Shown piece by piece: positions 45,046-53,463 of a DNA stretch of 64,000 nucleotides. This DNA is from JBKBRC01 sp046292345 (GTDB lineage: Bacteria; Bacteroidota; Rhodothermia; Rhodothermales; Rubricoccaceae). The translations under genes and the position numbers were made by a program. A model generated the notes under the pieces. It did not search any database. It was not told where the DNA came from and worked only from the letters and a program-made list of their open reading frames with translations. Positions within the stretch are counted from its first letter, which is position 1. Every line of letters begins with the position of its first letter. The DNA is taken from assembly GCA_046292345.1 (NCBI GenBank), contig JBKBRC010000001.1, forward strand, positions 62,001 through 126,000. The letters are read 5' to 3'.

Positions 45046-45442
45046 GGCTGAGGAGCGGATCTCGCTGGTGATCGAGCTCGACGCGAAGCGCGCGGCCCAG
45101 GTGGTACGCGCGCTCGGCGGCGATGTTACGGCGCTGCGCCGCGACGGGGCGGCGGCGGGGCCGGCCCTCGCGGGCGAGCTGCGGCAGGCCAAGGGCGCTT
45201 ACGACTGGGAGCCGGCCGCGTACGTGCCGGGCCTGCCCGAGCACGCCATCGAGGGCGTCGAGGCGCCGCTGTGGACCGAGACCGTCGCCACGCGGGCCGA
45301 CCTCGAGTTCCTCGCCTTCCCCCGCCTGGCCGGCGTGGCAGAGATCGGCTGGACGCCCGCCGCGCGCCGCGCCTGGGACGACTACCGCCGGCGCCTCGGC
45401 GCGCAGGCCCCGCGCTGGACGGCCCTCGGGCTCAACTTCTAG
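45044..45442 (+). pseudogene. GH20 beta-N-acetylhexosaminidase, C-terminal remnant
   Basis: From about 45200 to 45430 this frame reads like the end of a GH20 enzyme: AYDWEPAAYVPGLPEHAIEGVEAPLWTETVATRADLEFLAFPRLAGVAEIGWTP, where conserved patches are GVEAPLWTET and FPRLAGVAEIGW. The N-terminal three quarters of the enzyme, including the catalytic Asp-Glu pair, are absent. The first 45 residues resemble nothing known. Most likely a decayed or fused remnant. It could also be a short new protein. Confidence 0.55.
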
Positions 45443-45524
45443 CGCGCACCCGACGTGCCCTGGCTCGGTGGCCCGTCGCTGCCTGAGCCGCGTGCAGCCG
45501 AGCGATCGGCTGCGCAGCGGCAGG

Positions 45525-46469
45525 TCAGGCGGAAGCCTCGGGCCGCCACTCGAGCGTGCCTTCATAGACGAACACCGCCGGCCCCTCCAGCGTCAGCGCC
45601 GTGACAGCCTCCGCCGCCCCCTGCCCGGCCGCCCCCTGCCCGGCCGCCGGCGGCTCGGGCGCGCGAAGTTGGAACGCGACGCGCAGCGTGCCCCCGGGCA
45701 TCTCGACCTCGACGACGTCGGCGCGGATGCGGCCCGCCAGGCGCGCCGCGAGCGCCGCGGCAAGCGCGCCCGTACCGCAGGCGAGCGTCTCCGCCTCGAC
45801 GCCCTTCTCGAACGTGCGTGCGAGCAGGTGCGCCGCGCCCCCGTTGCCTGCCTCGACGACCTGCACGAAGTCCACGTTGGCACCGGCCGGGCGGAAGGCG
45901 CCGTCCCAGCGGATGCGCCCGCCCACAGCCCCCACGTCCTCGGCTTCGCAGTCGGCCGTGAAGACGACTGCGTGCTCGGTGCCGGTCCAGATGCGGTAAA
46001 CGCCGCCCCGGGGTACGGGCGCGTCGCGCAGGCCGGTCGGCGCGAAGTCCCTCGGAGGCGGAACGTACAGCCGGACGGGCGCCTCGGGGTCTGCGGGGAC
46101 ATCGGCGCGGTAGCGCCCACCGTCGGTATCGAACACGAGCGGCTGCGCCTCGAGCCCTGCGCGGCGCGCGAAGCGGGCGAGGCAGCGGGCGCCGTTGCCG
46201 CACATGGTTGCCCGCGAGCCGTCGGCGTTGTAGTAGCGCATGCGGAAGTGCGCGCCCGGCGGCGCGTCCGCGGCCGGCGCCTCGAGCGCGAGCAGCCCGT
46301 CGGCACCGACGCCCGTGCGGCGCGGGCAGACGCGTCGGGCGAGGGCGGCCAGTTCGGCATCCGAGAAGGCCAGGAAGCGGTTGTCGAGGACGACGAAGTC
46401 GTTTCCGGCACCGTTCATCTTGGTGAACGGCACGACGAGCGGGCGGGGCGGGGCGGGCGGGGCGGCCAT
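45525..46469 (-). CDS. dapF: Diaminopimelate epimerase
   Basis: 314 aa. Converts LL-DAP to meso-DAP for lysine and peptidoglycan. FTKMNGAGNDFVVLDNR is the N-terminal hallmark; active-site Cys are in TMCGNGARCLARF and LACGTGALAA. ATG 46469 chosen because it gives the usual N-terminus. Residues near the C-terminus contain a 15-bp repeat (GQGAA). It diverges from phoH. Confidence 0.95.
   Translation of the reverse strand: MAAPPAPPRPLVVPFTKMNGAGNDFVVLDNRFLAFSDAELAALARRVCPRRTGVGADGLLALEAPAADAPPGAHFRMRYYNADGSRATMCGNGARCLARFARRAGLEAQPLVFDTDGGRYRADVPADPEAPVRLYVPPPRDFAPTGLRDAPVPRGGVYRIWTGTEHAVVFTADCEAEDVGAVGGRIRWDGAFRPAGANVDFVQVVEAGNGGAAHLLARTFEKGVEAETLACGTGALAAALAARLAGRIRADVVEVEMPGGTLRVAFQLRAPEPPAAGQGAAGQGAAEAVTALTLEGPAVFVYEGTLEWRPEASA
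45613..45642 (-). repeat. 15-bp tandem duplication in dapF
   Basis: Two exact copies of gccgccccctgcccg, coding for a repeated AAGQG. It lies between the epimerase domain and the C-terminal strands. Confidence 0.9.
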
Positions 46470-46543
46470 CGGGAGCGGTAGGAGGAGGCGCAGGGCCGGG
46501 CAGCTTACGTCCTCGCACAGACTACGGCACGTCACCCCGGCAA

Positions 46544-46585
46544 CCTGACGGGAAAGTCCCGATCCCTGACGGGAAAGTCCCGATC
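46544..46585. repeat. 21-bp tandem duplication in the dapF-phoH divergent region
   Basis: Two exact copies of cctgacgggaaagtcccgatc (46544-46564 and 46565-46585). Each contains the inverted repeat CGGGA-AAG-TCCCG, so each can form a small hairpin. Confidence 0.92.
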
Positions 46586-46694
46586 CGGCACGCTTCCAGA
46601 GTAGGAAAACGCCCCCTCCGGTGCGAGCTTTCCCTCACGCGAACCTTCCGCCAAAGCTCGCGTAGCGCCCCTACCCTTCCCCACCTCCCCCCGC

Positions 46695-47684
46695 GTGGCC
46701 GAACCCTCCCTCGTCGAACGCACCCTCACCGTCGAAGGCGCCGAGCCGCTGCTGCTCTTTGGCTTCAACGACGTTTACCTCCGCAAGATCGAAGCCGCCT
46801 TCGGCAGCACACGCGTCGTCGCGCGCGGCAACCAGCTCAAGCTGCGCGGGCCCCAGGACCAGCTGGAGCGCATCGCGCGCGTGGTCGAGGAGCTCGTCGT
46901 CATCCTCAACCGGAACGGCAACCTGACCGAGAACGATGTCGAGACGGTGCTGGACCTGGCGCGCGTCGGTTCGGGCCTGCGACGCAGCGGCGGCGCCGAC
47001 GCGATCCTGTTCACGCCCTCCGGCGGCACGATCCGTGCCAAGACGCCCGGCCAGGCGCGCCTCGTGGAGTCGGCGCGCGGCAACGACATCGTGTTCGCCA
47101 TCGGCCCGGCGGGTACAGGCAAGACGTACACGGCCGTCGCCCTCGCCGTCTCGGCGCTCAAAAGCCGGCAGGCCAAGAAGATCGCGCTCTGCCGCCCGGC
47201 CGTGGAGGCGGGCGAGAGCCTCGGCTTCCTGCCCGGCGACCTGCGCGACAAGGTCGACCCGTACCTGCGCCCGCTCTACGACGCGCTCGAGGACATGATT
47301 CCGCGCGAGAACCTGCGCACGTACCTCGAGCAGAACGTCGTCGAGATCGTGCCGCTGGCCTACATGCGCGGGCGCACGCTCTCGTCTGCCTTCGTCATCC
47401 TCGACGAGGCGCAGAACGCGACCACGGCGCAGATGAAGATGTTCCTGACGCGCCTCGGCGCCGGCAGCCGCGCCATCGTCACGGGCGACGTGACGCAGAC
47501 CGACCTGCCCAGCCGCCAGCTCTCGGGCCTCGTGCAGGCCCGCGAGATCCTCGAGGGCGTCGAGGGGATCGACTTTGTGGACTTCGACAAGGCCGACGTC
47601 GTCCGCCACAAGCTCGTAAAAGACATCATCGACGCCTACGAGCGCTACGCCGGCGACGCCGGGCCGGACGAGGCGCACCGCTGA
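46695..47684 (+). CDS. PhoH-family ATPase
   Basis: 329 aa. GTG 46695 (VAEPSLVERTL...) is the start. An N-terminal KH-like/PIN-adjacent region is followed by the PhoH ATPase: FAIGPAGTGKTYTAVALAV (Walker A), CRPAVEAGESLGFLPGDL, FVILDEAQNATTAQMKMFLTRLG (Walker B) and GDVTQTDLPS. Present in nearly all bacteria; role in RNA metabolism or stress. Confidence 0.97.
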   Translation: MAEPSLVERTLTVEGAEPLLLFGFNDVYLRKIEAAFGSTRVVARGNQLKLRGPQDQLERIARVVEELVVILNRNGNLTENDVETVLDLARVGSGLRRSGGADAILFTPSGGTIRAKTPGQARLVESARGNDIVFAIGPAGTGKTYTAVALAVSALKSRQAKKIALCRPAVEAGESLGFLPGDLRDKVDPYLRPLYDALEDMIPRENLRTYLEQNVVEIVPLAYMRGRTLSSAFVILDEAQNATTAQMKMFLTRLGAGSRAIVTGDVTQTDLPSRQLSGLVQAREILEGVEGIDFVDFDKADVVRHKLVKDIIDAYERYAGDAGPDEAHR

Positions 47685-47690
47685 CGCTTC

Positions 47691-47732
47691 CAAGCCCCGT
47701 GACCTACGGAGCAAGCCCCGTGACCTACGGAG
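47691..47732 (+). repeat. 21-bp exact tandem duplication including the start of the MBL gene
   Basis: Two exact copies of caagccccgtgacctacgga plus g. Each contains GTG-ACC-TAC-GG, so the protein begins MTYGASP followed by VTYGD. 21 is a multiple of three. Confidence 0.95.
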
Positions 47733-48520
47733 ACCTTCACATCCATCCCCTTCCCGAGGGCCGCTTCACCGTCGGCACGGACAAGCGCTTCGTGCCCTAT
47801 GCCGACGGCGGTGCCATGCGCCCGGGCACGCTCTTCATCTCGGTCTGCCCGTTCCTCGTGCGCACGCCGCACGCCACGCTGCTGCTCGACGCCGGGCTCG
47901 GCGAGTGGGCCTCCGGGCGCGGCGCGGAGTTTCTGACTGAGGGCCTCGCCCGGCACGGCGTGGCGCGCGAAGACGTGACCCACGTCCTGCTCTCGCACCT
48001 CCACTTCGACCACGCGGGCGGTACGGTCTACACCGCCGGCCCTGAGCGCCGGCCCACGTTCCCCAACGCCGAGTACGTCGTGCAGGCGGGCGAGGCCGAG
48101 GGCGCAGGCTATACCGGCCCCTCGGCCGAGGCCGTCGAGCAGATCGTGACGACGCTCGAGGCGGCCGGGCAGCTCGTGCGCGTCGCGGGCCACGGCTTCC
48201 TCTCGGACGAGATCGAGTTCGTGCGCACGGGCGGGCACACGCGCGACCACCAGGTCTGGCGCCTGCATACGGCCGGGCGCGTGGCCGTCTTCGGCGGCGA
48301 CGTGCTGCCGGCGCCCAACCAGATCGGCCGGCGCTTCGCGGCCAAGTACGACTACGATGGCGCCGAGAGCCAGCGCTGGCGCACCGCGCTCGTGGACGAG
48401 GCTGTCGCCGGCGGTCACCTGCTGCTCTTCTACCACTCGACCGCCGCCCCGGCCGCGTTCGTGGACGGGGGCCCCAGGGGCGGCGTACGCGTCGAGCCTG
48501 TGGGCGAAACCGTCTCGTAG
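47699..48520 (+). CDS. Metallo-beta-lactamase fold hydrolase
   Basis: 273 aa. The zinc motif is LLSHLHFDHAGG (HxHxDH). Further family-like parts are LLLDAGLGEWAS, FLSDEIEFVRTGGHTRDH and VFGGDVLPAPNQ. Substrate unknown; this branch includes quorum-quenching and general hydrolases. GTG at 47699, duplicated at 47720 by the 21-bp repeat; the upstream one extends the protein by seven residues. Confidence 0.88.
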   Translation: MTYGASPVTYGDLHIHPLPEGRFTVGTDKRFVPYADGGAMRPGTLFISVCPFLVRTPHATLLLDAGLGEWASGRGAEFLTEGLARHGVAREDVTHVLLSHLHFDHAGGTVYTAGPERRPTFPNAEYVVQAGEAEGAGYTGPSAEAVEQIVTTLEAAGQLVRVAGHGFLSDEIEFVRTGGHTRDHQVWRLHTAGRVAVFGGDVLPAPNQIGRRFAAKYDYDGAESQRWRTALVDEAVAGGHLLLFYHSTAAPAAFVDGGPRGGVRVEPVGETVS

Positions 48521-48561
48521 CGCGCGCCCTGGCCGTTTCGTCTCCACCTTTTCGCTCGCCC

Positions 48562-48951
48562 ATGCGCTCCTCCCTCCTGCTCCCGGCGCTGCTGCTGCTC
48601 GGAGCGTGCAGCACCGTCGGCCCCGGCGACGCGGGCTACCTGATCAGCTACGACGTGAGCCTCGCCTCGGGCAGCGTGGACGGCCTGACGGTGCGCGTCA
48701 CGCGTGCCGACGGCACCGAGGAGACGCTGGCCGCGCCGCTGCTGCCGCTCGAGCTCAGTACCCCTGGCGCCCCTGGCGGGCGGCCCTACCGCATCCAGGT
48801 GGAGGCCACGGCGCGCGCCACCGGCACCACGCTCCGCGCCCGCGTGCGCGCCTTCGATGGCACGGGGCGCCTAGCTGAGGAGACGCGCAGCGAGGGCACG
48901 GCCGCGGCCGGCGCGCCGCTGCGCGTCGTCGCCGCGGTCACGCCGCGCTAG
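48562..48951 (+). CDS. Hypothetical lipoprotein (129 aa)
   Basis: Signal peptide MRSSLLLPALLLLGAC with lipobox LGAC. The mature part looks like one small beta-sandwich (DAGYLISYDVSLASGSVDGL, YRIQVEATARATGTTLRARV). No family known. Its stop is interlocked with the stop of the opposite-strand Nudix gene (CTAG at 48948-48951). Confidence 0.7.
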   Translation: MRSSLLLPALLLLGACSTVGPGDAGYLISYDVSLASGSVDGLTVRVTRADGTEETLAAPLLPLELSTPGAPGGRPYRIQVEATARATGTTLRARVRAFDGTGRLAEETRSEGTAAAGAPLRVVAAVTPR

Positions 48952-49628
48952 CGGCTCGCGACACCCCCGGGCGTGCGGCAGGCCTCGGTCACGACGGCGC
49001 AAAACTCGGCGAGCATCATCGCGGTCGCGCCCCAGACCTCGTGTCCGCCGAGCGCGAAGAACGGCACCTCGGCGGGCGCGCCGGCCGCGAGGCGCCGCGG
49101 GCCGCTACGCCGCGCCTCGGGCGCGAGCAGCTCGGCCAAGGGCACCTCGATGAGCGCGGCCACCTCGTCTGCCTGCACGCGGAAGGCAGGACGCGCCGCC
49201 ACGGTGGCCACGACGGGCCAGACGGAGTAGCCCGAAGGTGGGATGTAGAGCGGTGTGAGCCGTCCGAGCACGCGCGGCGCCCCCGGGGCGACGCCCACCT
49301 CCTCCCACGCCTCACGCCGCGCGGCATCCTCGGGCGTCTCGCCGGGATCGAGCCGCCCGCCGGGAAGGGCGACCTGCCCGCTGTGCGCGCGCAGCGTCGG
49401 CTGCCGGAGCGTGAGCACGAGCGACGTGCCGGCACCGGCAGCGCCCGGAAACAGCAGCACGAGCGTGGCCGCCGGACGGCCCGCGTTGTGCTCGACCGAG
49501 ATCACCGAAGCGTCGGTGCGGTTCGGGAAGGGGGCCATCTGCGCATGCGCGGTGTGCCCCGGCAGCGGCACGGCCAGGCGGCGCGCCAGCCGGTCGGCGA
49601 GCGCTTCGTGCGGCGGCAGCACGATCAC
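48948..49628 (-). CDS. Nudix hydrolase, CoA pyrophosphatase type
   Basis: 226 aa. Nudix box GGRLDPGETPEDAARREAWEE (GX5EX7REUXEEXGU). N-terminal part with QPTLRAHSGQVALPG is typical of the CoA diphosphatase group (UPF0035-like). It cleaves CoA-type pyrophosphates. GTG 49628 start overlaps the stop of the SDR gene (GTGA), so the two are coupled. Confidence 0.9.
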   Translation of the reverse strand: MIVLPPHEALADRLARRLAVPLPGHTAHAQMAPFPNRTDASVISVEHNAGRPAATLVLLFPGAAGAGTSLVLTLRQPTLRAHSGQVALPGGRLDPGETPEDAARREAWEEVGVAPGAPRVLGRLTPLYIPPSGYSVWPVVATVAARPAFRVQADEVAALIEVPLAELLAPEARRSGPRRLAAGAPAEVPFFALGGHEVWGATAMMLAEFCAVVTEACRTPGGVASR

Positions 49629-50386
49629 GGCGCCGGGCGCCGGCTGATGGCCAGGCCGGACTGCGCGCGCGGCGTCACGAGCACCTCCTGCACGTTGACG
49701 TGCGCCGGCGCCTCGAGGCAGAAGCGGATCGCCTCAGCCACGTCCTCGGGCGCGAGCGGCTCGGTGTCGGCATAGACGGCGCGCGCGCGCGCCGCGTCGC
49801 CGCCGAAGCGGACGAGCGAGAACTCGGTCTCGACGAGACCGGGCGAGACGAGCGAGACGCGCAGCGGCGTGCCGTGCAGGTCCTGCTTGAGCCCGAGCGC
49901 GATCGCGCCGACGGCATGCTTGGTGGCGCAGTAGACCGTCCCGCCCGGGTACACGAAATGCCCGGCCGTCGACCCGATGAGCACGACGTGCCCGCGCCCG
50001 CGCGCGAGCATCCCCGGCACGACGGCGCGGATGCCGTAGAGCACGCCCTTTACGTTGGTGTCCACCATCGCGTCGATCTCCTCGGGCGAGTGCTCGTAGA
50101 CGGGTGCGAGCCCGCGTGCCAGGCCGGCGTTGAGCACGGCTGCGTCGAGCGCCTGCCACTCGGGCGGCAGCGCCGCGAGGCGGGCCGCGTGCGCGGCGGC
50201 CTCGGTCACGTCCAGGCGGAGGGCTGCGACGCGGTCCGGGCCGTGGGCCCGGCTGATCGCGCGCGCGAGCGCGTCGAGGCGGTCTGTCGAGCGCGCGGCC
50301 AGCAAGACGTGGTGCCCGGCCGCCGCGAGGGCGCGGGCCGTCGCCGCGCCGATGCCGGCCGAGGCGCCGGTGACGAGGATGCGCAT
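49625..50386 (-). CDS. Short-chain dehydrogenase/reductase
   Basis: 253 aa. Cofactor motif TGASAGIGAATARALA, NAG in LNAGLARG, catalytic SXnYxxxK as IGSTAGHF...YCATKHAV and downstream SPGLVETEFS. Resembles 3-oxoacyl-ACP reductase-like or YdfG-type serine dehydrogenases. ATG 50386 chosen over the earlier in-frame codon since the leader lacks family residues. Confidence 0.92.
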   Translation of the reverse strand: MRILVTGASAGIGAATARALAAAGHHVLLAARSTDRLDALARAISRAHGPDRVAALRLDVTEAAAHAARLAALPPEWQALDAAVLNAGLARGLAPVYEHSPEEIDAMVDTNVKGVLYGIRAVVPGMLARGRGHVVLIGSTAGHFVYPGGTVYCATKHAVGAIALGLKQDLHGTPLRVSLVSPGLVETEFSLVRFGGDAARARAVYADTEPLAPEDVAEAIRFCLEAPAHVNVQEVLVTPRAQSGLAISRRPAP

Positions 50387-50513
50387 GGCAGGGGAAGGGT
50401 GGCGTACGAAAGGCTGACGCACAGGGCAGGCGCCGGACACGCACGAGGCGGCCTCCGGGTTCGCCGTGCCAGGCGCAGCGGCCCCCCGACCGCGCCGCTG
50501 CGACGCAGCCCCT

Positions 50514-53234
50514 CTACCACGACGCGACGAGACTCACCAGCGGAAGCGCTGGCACGCCGCGCAGGTCCGCTCCGAGCGGCAGACCGGGCGGCAGCGCGCC
50601 CGTCCCGGACACGGGCGGCCCGAACGGCTGCACGACCGCCTGCGCGAGCGCGTCCCATCGCAGCCCGAGCGCCTCGAAGCGGTAGCCGGCCGTGGCGCCC
50701 AGGCGCAGCGCAGCCGGCTCGCGGGTGCCCCCTACCGGACGCCCGGACTCGGCGTCGGCGCGGAGCGCGAGCGAGAACGGTAGCGCGCGACGCTCGGCGA
50801 GCACTCCGAATGCCAGCGGGCGCCCGTAGGGCGCCGGCCGCCACCCGCCGCCCGTCTCCGACCGGACCCCGGCCGCCGCCAGCGCGCCGCTCGCACCGAA
50901 GACCCAGACGCGCCGCTGCAGGCGCGCGGCGAGCTCAAGGCCGGCGGCACGCCCCACGTGCGGCTGGAACCAGGCCAGCAGTTCGGAAGGCCGCACGCCG
51001 GGCTCGGCGAGCGCCGGTCCCGGCCGTGGCCCCTCCGCGCCGTCCTCGAGCATCCCACCCGAGCGGCGCAGGTAGACGTCGGCGCTGAGGCCGAGCGCGG
51101 GCGTGAGGGCCCACTCGGCTCCCGCGCCGGCCTGCCAGGCCCACGCAGGCGGAACCGCGCCGCCCGCCAGCAGCCAACGCGCCGCGACGAGATCGTGTCC
51201 GGAAGCCGTGCGCGCCTGCAGGCGGTGCACGGCCTGCGTCTGGCGGCTCACGCCCGCGCGGAGCGCGACGCGGTCTGGTACGGGCGAGAAGCGGACGTGC
51301 AGGCGCGGGCTCCAGGTGAGCCGCTCGAACGGCCGTCCGGGCACGCCGAACGCCTCGGCGCGCAACCCGGACTGCACCTGCCAGCGGGCGTCGGGCTGCC
51401 ACGTCTGCTGCACGTAGAGCGCCAGGTCGCTCGCCCGGGCGTCGTAGGCCTGCAGGCGCGCGGGGGTCTCGCGGAAGGCCTCGAGCCGGCGAAGCGCGAG
51501 CGCGCCGCCGAAGCGCACCTGCCGCTCCGAGTCTCGGAAATAGTCCACGTCTGCCACGAGGCCGTCCTCGGCAAGGTCGATGGCCGTGAGGTCGGACAGG
51601 GGGTCGTCCGGCGTGGCACGGAGCGCCTCGCGCGTGTAGTGCAGCGAGCGGTAGACCGCCGCAGAGGCGAACGCGCGCCGCCCGATGAGCCCGCGGTAGC
51701 GTGCAGACGCCGCGCCGCTGGTCCAGGTGTAGCGGAAGTCCGGCTCGTCCAGGCGGCCCGCGCCGGACGAGACAAGGCGATCCGATCCCAGGAACGCGTC
51801 CACGTCCAGGCGCGTGGCGAGGCCAAGGCGGGCGGTGAGCTTGGCGCCGGCATCGGCGAAGGCGAGCGTGGGGCGCTCGGGCCCCGCGGGGCCCGGCCGC
51901 GCGCCGAGGGGCGTCAGCACGAGCGCGCCCTCGTCGGCCCGCAGCGATGGGCCGACGAGGGCGCCGAGCGTGGAGCGCCGCGCGGAGACATGCAGGCCGA
52001 GGTTCTCGCGTAGCGGGAGGCCCGCGACCGCCCGCGTCGCGACAGGCCCGGCCGAGAGCGTCCCCCGCGGGCGGGCACCCAGCCCTTCGCGCGTCTCGAC
52101 CTCGAGCACGGCCGCGAGCCCGCCGCCGAGGGCCGCCGGCAGCGAACCCCGGTGGAAGCGCACCTGCGCCACCTCCTCGGGCTGGAACGACGTGTACAGC
52201 CCGAAGGCATGCCAGGGCGCGAAAAGCGGGACGCCGTCGCGGAGCGTCCGCGTCTGCGACGGATCGGCGCCGCGCACGACGAGGGCACCGCCGCTGCCGC
52301 CGGCGCGCGTGAGGCCCGGCAGCCAGGCGAGCGTGGCCGCCAGGTCGCCGTCGCCGAGCGCGACCGGGATGGCGGCGGCCTGCCGCGCGCCCAGGTCGGT
52401 CACGCCCGGCGCCGGGCCGATGTCGCGCGGGCCGGTGCGGACTTCGGCGGTGGCGGCCTGCACCGCCTGCGGACGCAGCCGCACCACGGGCGGCAGCCGG
52501 GGCGAGACAGGGTAGACGGTCATGCGCAACCGTACGGGCCGGTAGCCGACGTGGGAGACGCGGACGGTGTACTCGCCCGCCGGCAACGCCGGCAGCGCGA
52601 AGTGCCCCGAGGCATCGGCGACGTCGCCCAGGTCGAGGTCCACGAGCACGACGTGCGCGCCGGCAAGCGGCAGGCCCGTCTCGGCGTCCACGACGCGCCC
52701 GTCGAGCGTGCCCGTGACCGCCTCGGGGTCTACTACGTCGTCCTCGGTGACGCTGAGTGGCAGCGCGATCAGCACGTACTGCCCGGCGCGGACGCGCTCG
52801 GCGCGCAGGCCGGTACTGCGCAGGAGCGCGTGCAGGGCGCGCTCCGGATCGTCACCGGGACGGTAGGAGCCGCTGACGCGCACCTCGCGCACGAGGCGCA
52901 GCGCAAACACGAGGTCCACCCCGGCGGCTTCGGCGAACGCGTAGAGCACGTCCTCGAGCGGCGCCTCGCGCCACTCGAGCGCCGGCAAGCTCTGCGCCGG
53001 CAAGCTCTGCGCCNNNNNNNNNNNNNNNNNNNNNNNNNNNNNNNNNNNNNNNNNNNNNNNNNNNNNNNNNNNNNNNNNNNNNNNNNNNNNNNNNNNNNNN
53101 NNNNNNNNNNNNNGCGCCGGCAAGCTCTGCGCCGGCAAGCTCTGCGCCCGCACGTGCCCGCCAGACCCCGGCATGCCTGCCGCGCCGAGCGCGGCGGCAA
53201 GCACGAGACAGCGGAAACGGAGCGGGCGGTTCAT
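50514..53234 (-). CDS. TonB-dependent receptor with STN and carboxypeptidase-regulatory domains
   Basis: About 906 aa including gap. Signal peptide MNRPLRFRCLVLAAALGAAG with a cut near VRAQ. It then shows an AQSLP repeat array broken by 100 N, an STN domain (EWREAPLEDVLYAFAEAAGVDLVF), a carboxypeptidase-regulatory domain (GRVVDAETGLPLAGAHVVLV), a plug and a C-terminal barrel ending in VSLVASW. Upstream on the same strand lie FecR and an ECF sigma factor, so it is a Fec-type signalling receptor that imports an unknown ligand (iron or glycan) and signals to the sigma factor. The gap length fits the 15-bp repeat phase, so the frame is intact. Confidence 0.94.
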   Translation of the reverse strand: MNRPLRFRCLVLAAALGAAGMPGSGGHVRAQSLPAQSLPAXXXXXXXXXXXXXXXXXXXXXXXXXXXXXXXXXXAQSLPAQSLPALEWREAPLEDVLYAFAEAAGVDLVFALRLVREVRVSGSYRPGDDPERALHALLRSTGLRAERVRAGQYVLIALPLSVTEDDVVDPEAVTGTLDGRVVDAETGLPLAGAHVVLVDLDLGDVADASGHFALPALPAGEYTVRVSHVGYRPVRLRMTVYPVSPRLPPVVRLRPQAVQAATAEVRTGPRDIGPAPGVTDLGARQAAAIPVALGDGDLAATLAWLPGLTRAGGSGGALVVRGADPSQTRTLRDGVPLFAPWHAFGLYTSFQPEEVAQVRFHRGSLPAALGGGLAAVLEVETREGLGARPRGTLSAGPVATRAVAGLPLRENLGLHVSARRSTLGALVGPSLRADEGALVLTPLGARPGPAGPERPTLAFADAGAKLTARLGLATRLDVDAFLGSDRLVSSGAGRLDEPDFRYTWTSGAASARYRGLIGRRAFASAAVYRSLHYTREALRATPDDPLSDLTAIDLAEDGLVADVDYFRDSERQVRFGGALALRRLEAFRETPARLQAYDARASDLALYVQQTWQPDARWQVQSGLRAEAFGVPGRPFERLTWSPRLHVRFSPVPDRVALRAGVSRQTQAVHRLQARTASGHDLVAARWLLAGGAVPPAWAWQAGAGAEWALTPALGLSADVYLRRSGGMLEDGAEGPRPGPALAEPGVRPSELLAWFQPHVGRAAGLELAARLQRRVWVFGASGALAAAGVRSETGGGWRPAPYGRPLAFGVLAERRALPFSLALRADAESGRPVGGTREPAALRLGATAGYRFEALGLRWDALAQAVVQPFGPPVSGTGALPPGLPLGADLRGVPALPLVSLVASW
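52981..53145 (-). repeat. 15-bp array at the mature N-terminus of the TonB receptor
   Basis: Units gccggcaagctctgc: two before the gap and two after it. They encode AQSLP repeats beginning right at the predicted signal peptidase site. The 100-N gap agrees with the repeat phase (10+15n). Confidence 0.93.
53014..53113. other. Assembly gap (100 N) in the TonB receptor repeat
   Basis: Exactly 100 N inside a 15-bp tandem array, so the array is probably too long for the reads. The real size is unknown. Confidence 0.97.
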
Positions 53235-53340
53235 GCGAGAGCCAGGCGGGCCGGGCGTGGTCCGGGGTCAGGCGGAAGACGAGATTGCACCTGGCGGCGC
53301 GGCACGCGCAGCGCGTCTGGCCGAGCAACACCGACCGACC

Positions 53341-53400
53341 GGGCAACGCCGACGACGGGGCAACGCCGACGACGGGGCAACGCCGACAACGGGGCAACCC
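53341..53400. repeat. 17-bp tandem repeat between FecR and the TonB receptor
   Basis: Units gggcaacgccgacgacg at 53341, 53358, 53375 (one substitution) and a partial copy; a degenerate copy lies just upstream near 53323. The array fills most of the 229-bp gap before the receptor. Confidence 0.9.
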
Positions 53401-53463
53401 GTGTGCCGCGAGCCGCCGCCGCGCCCGCCCGCGGCCGACACCCGAGGTTACGCCGCGCGACGC

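Noticed and set aside
44791..45051. Plus-strand open frame over the small Cys-rich gene
   Set aside because: Arg/Pro/Ala-rich translation with no signal or domain, a shadow of the opposite strand.
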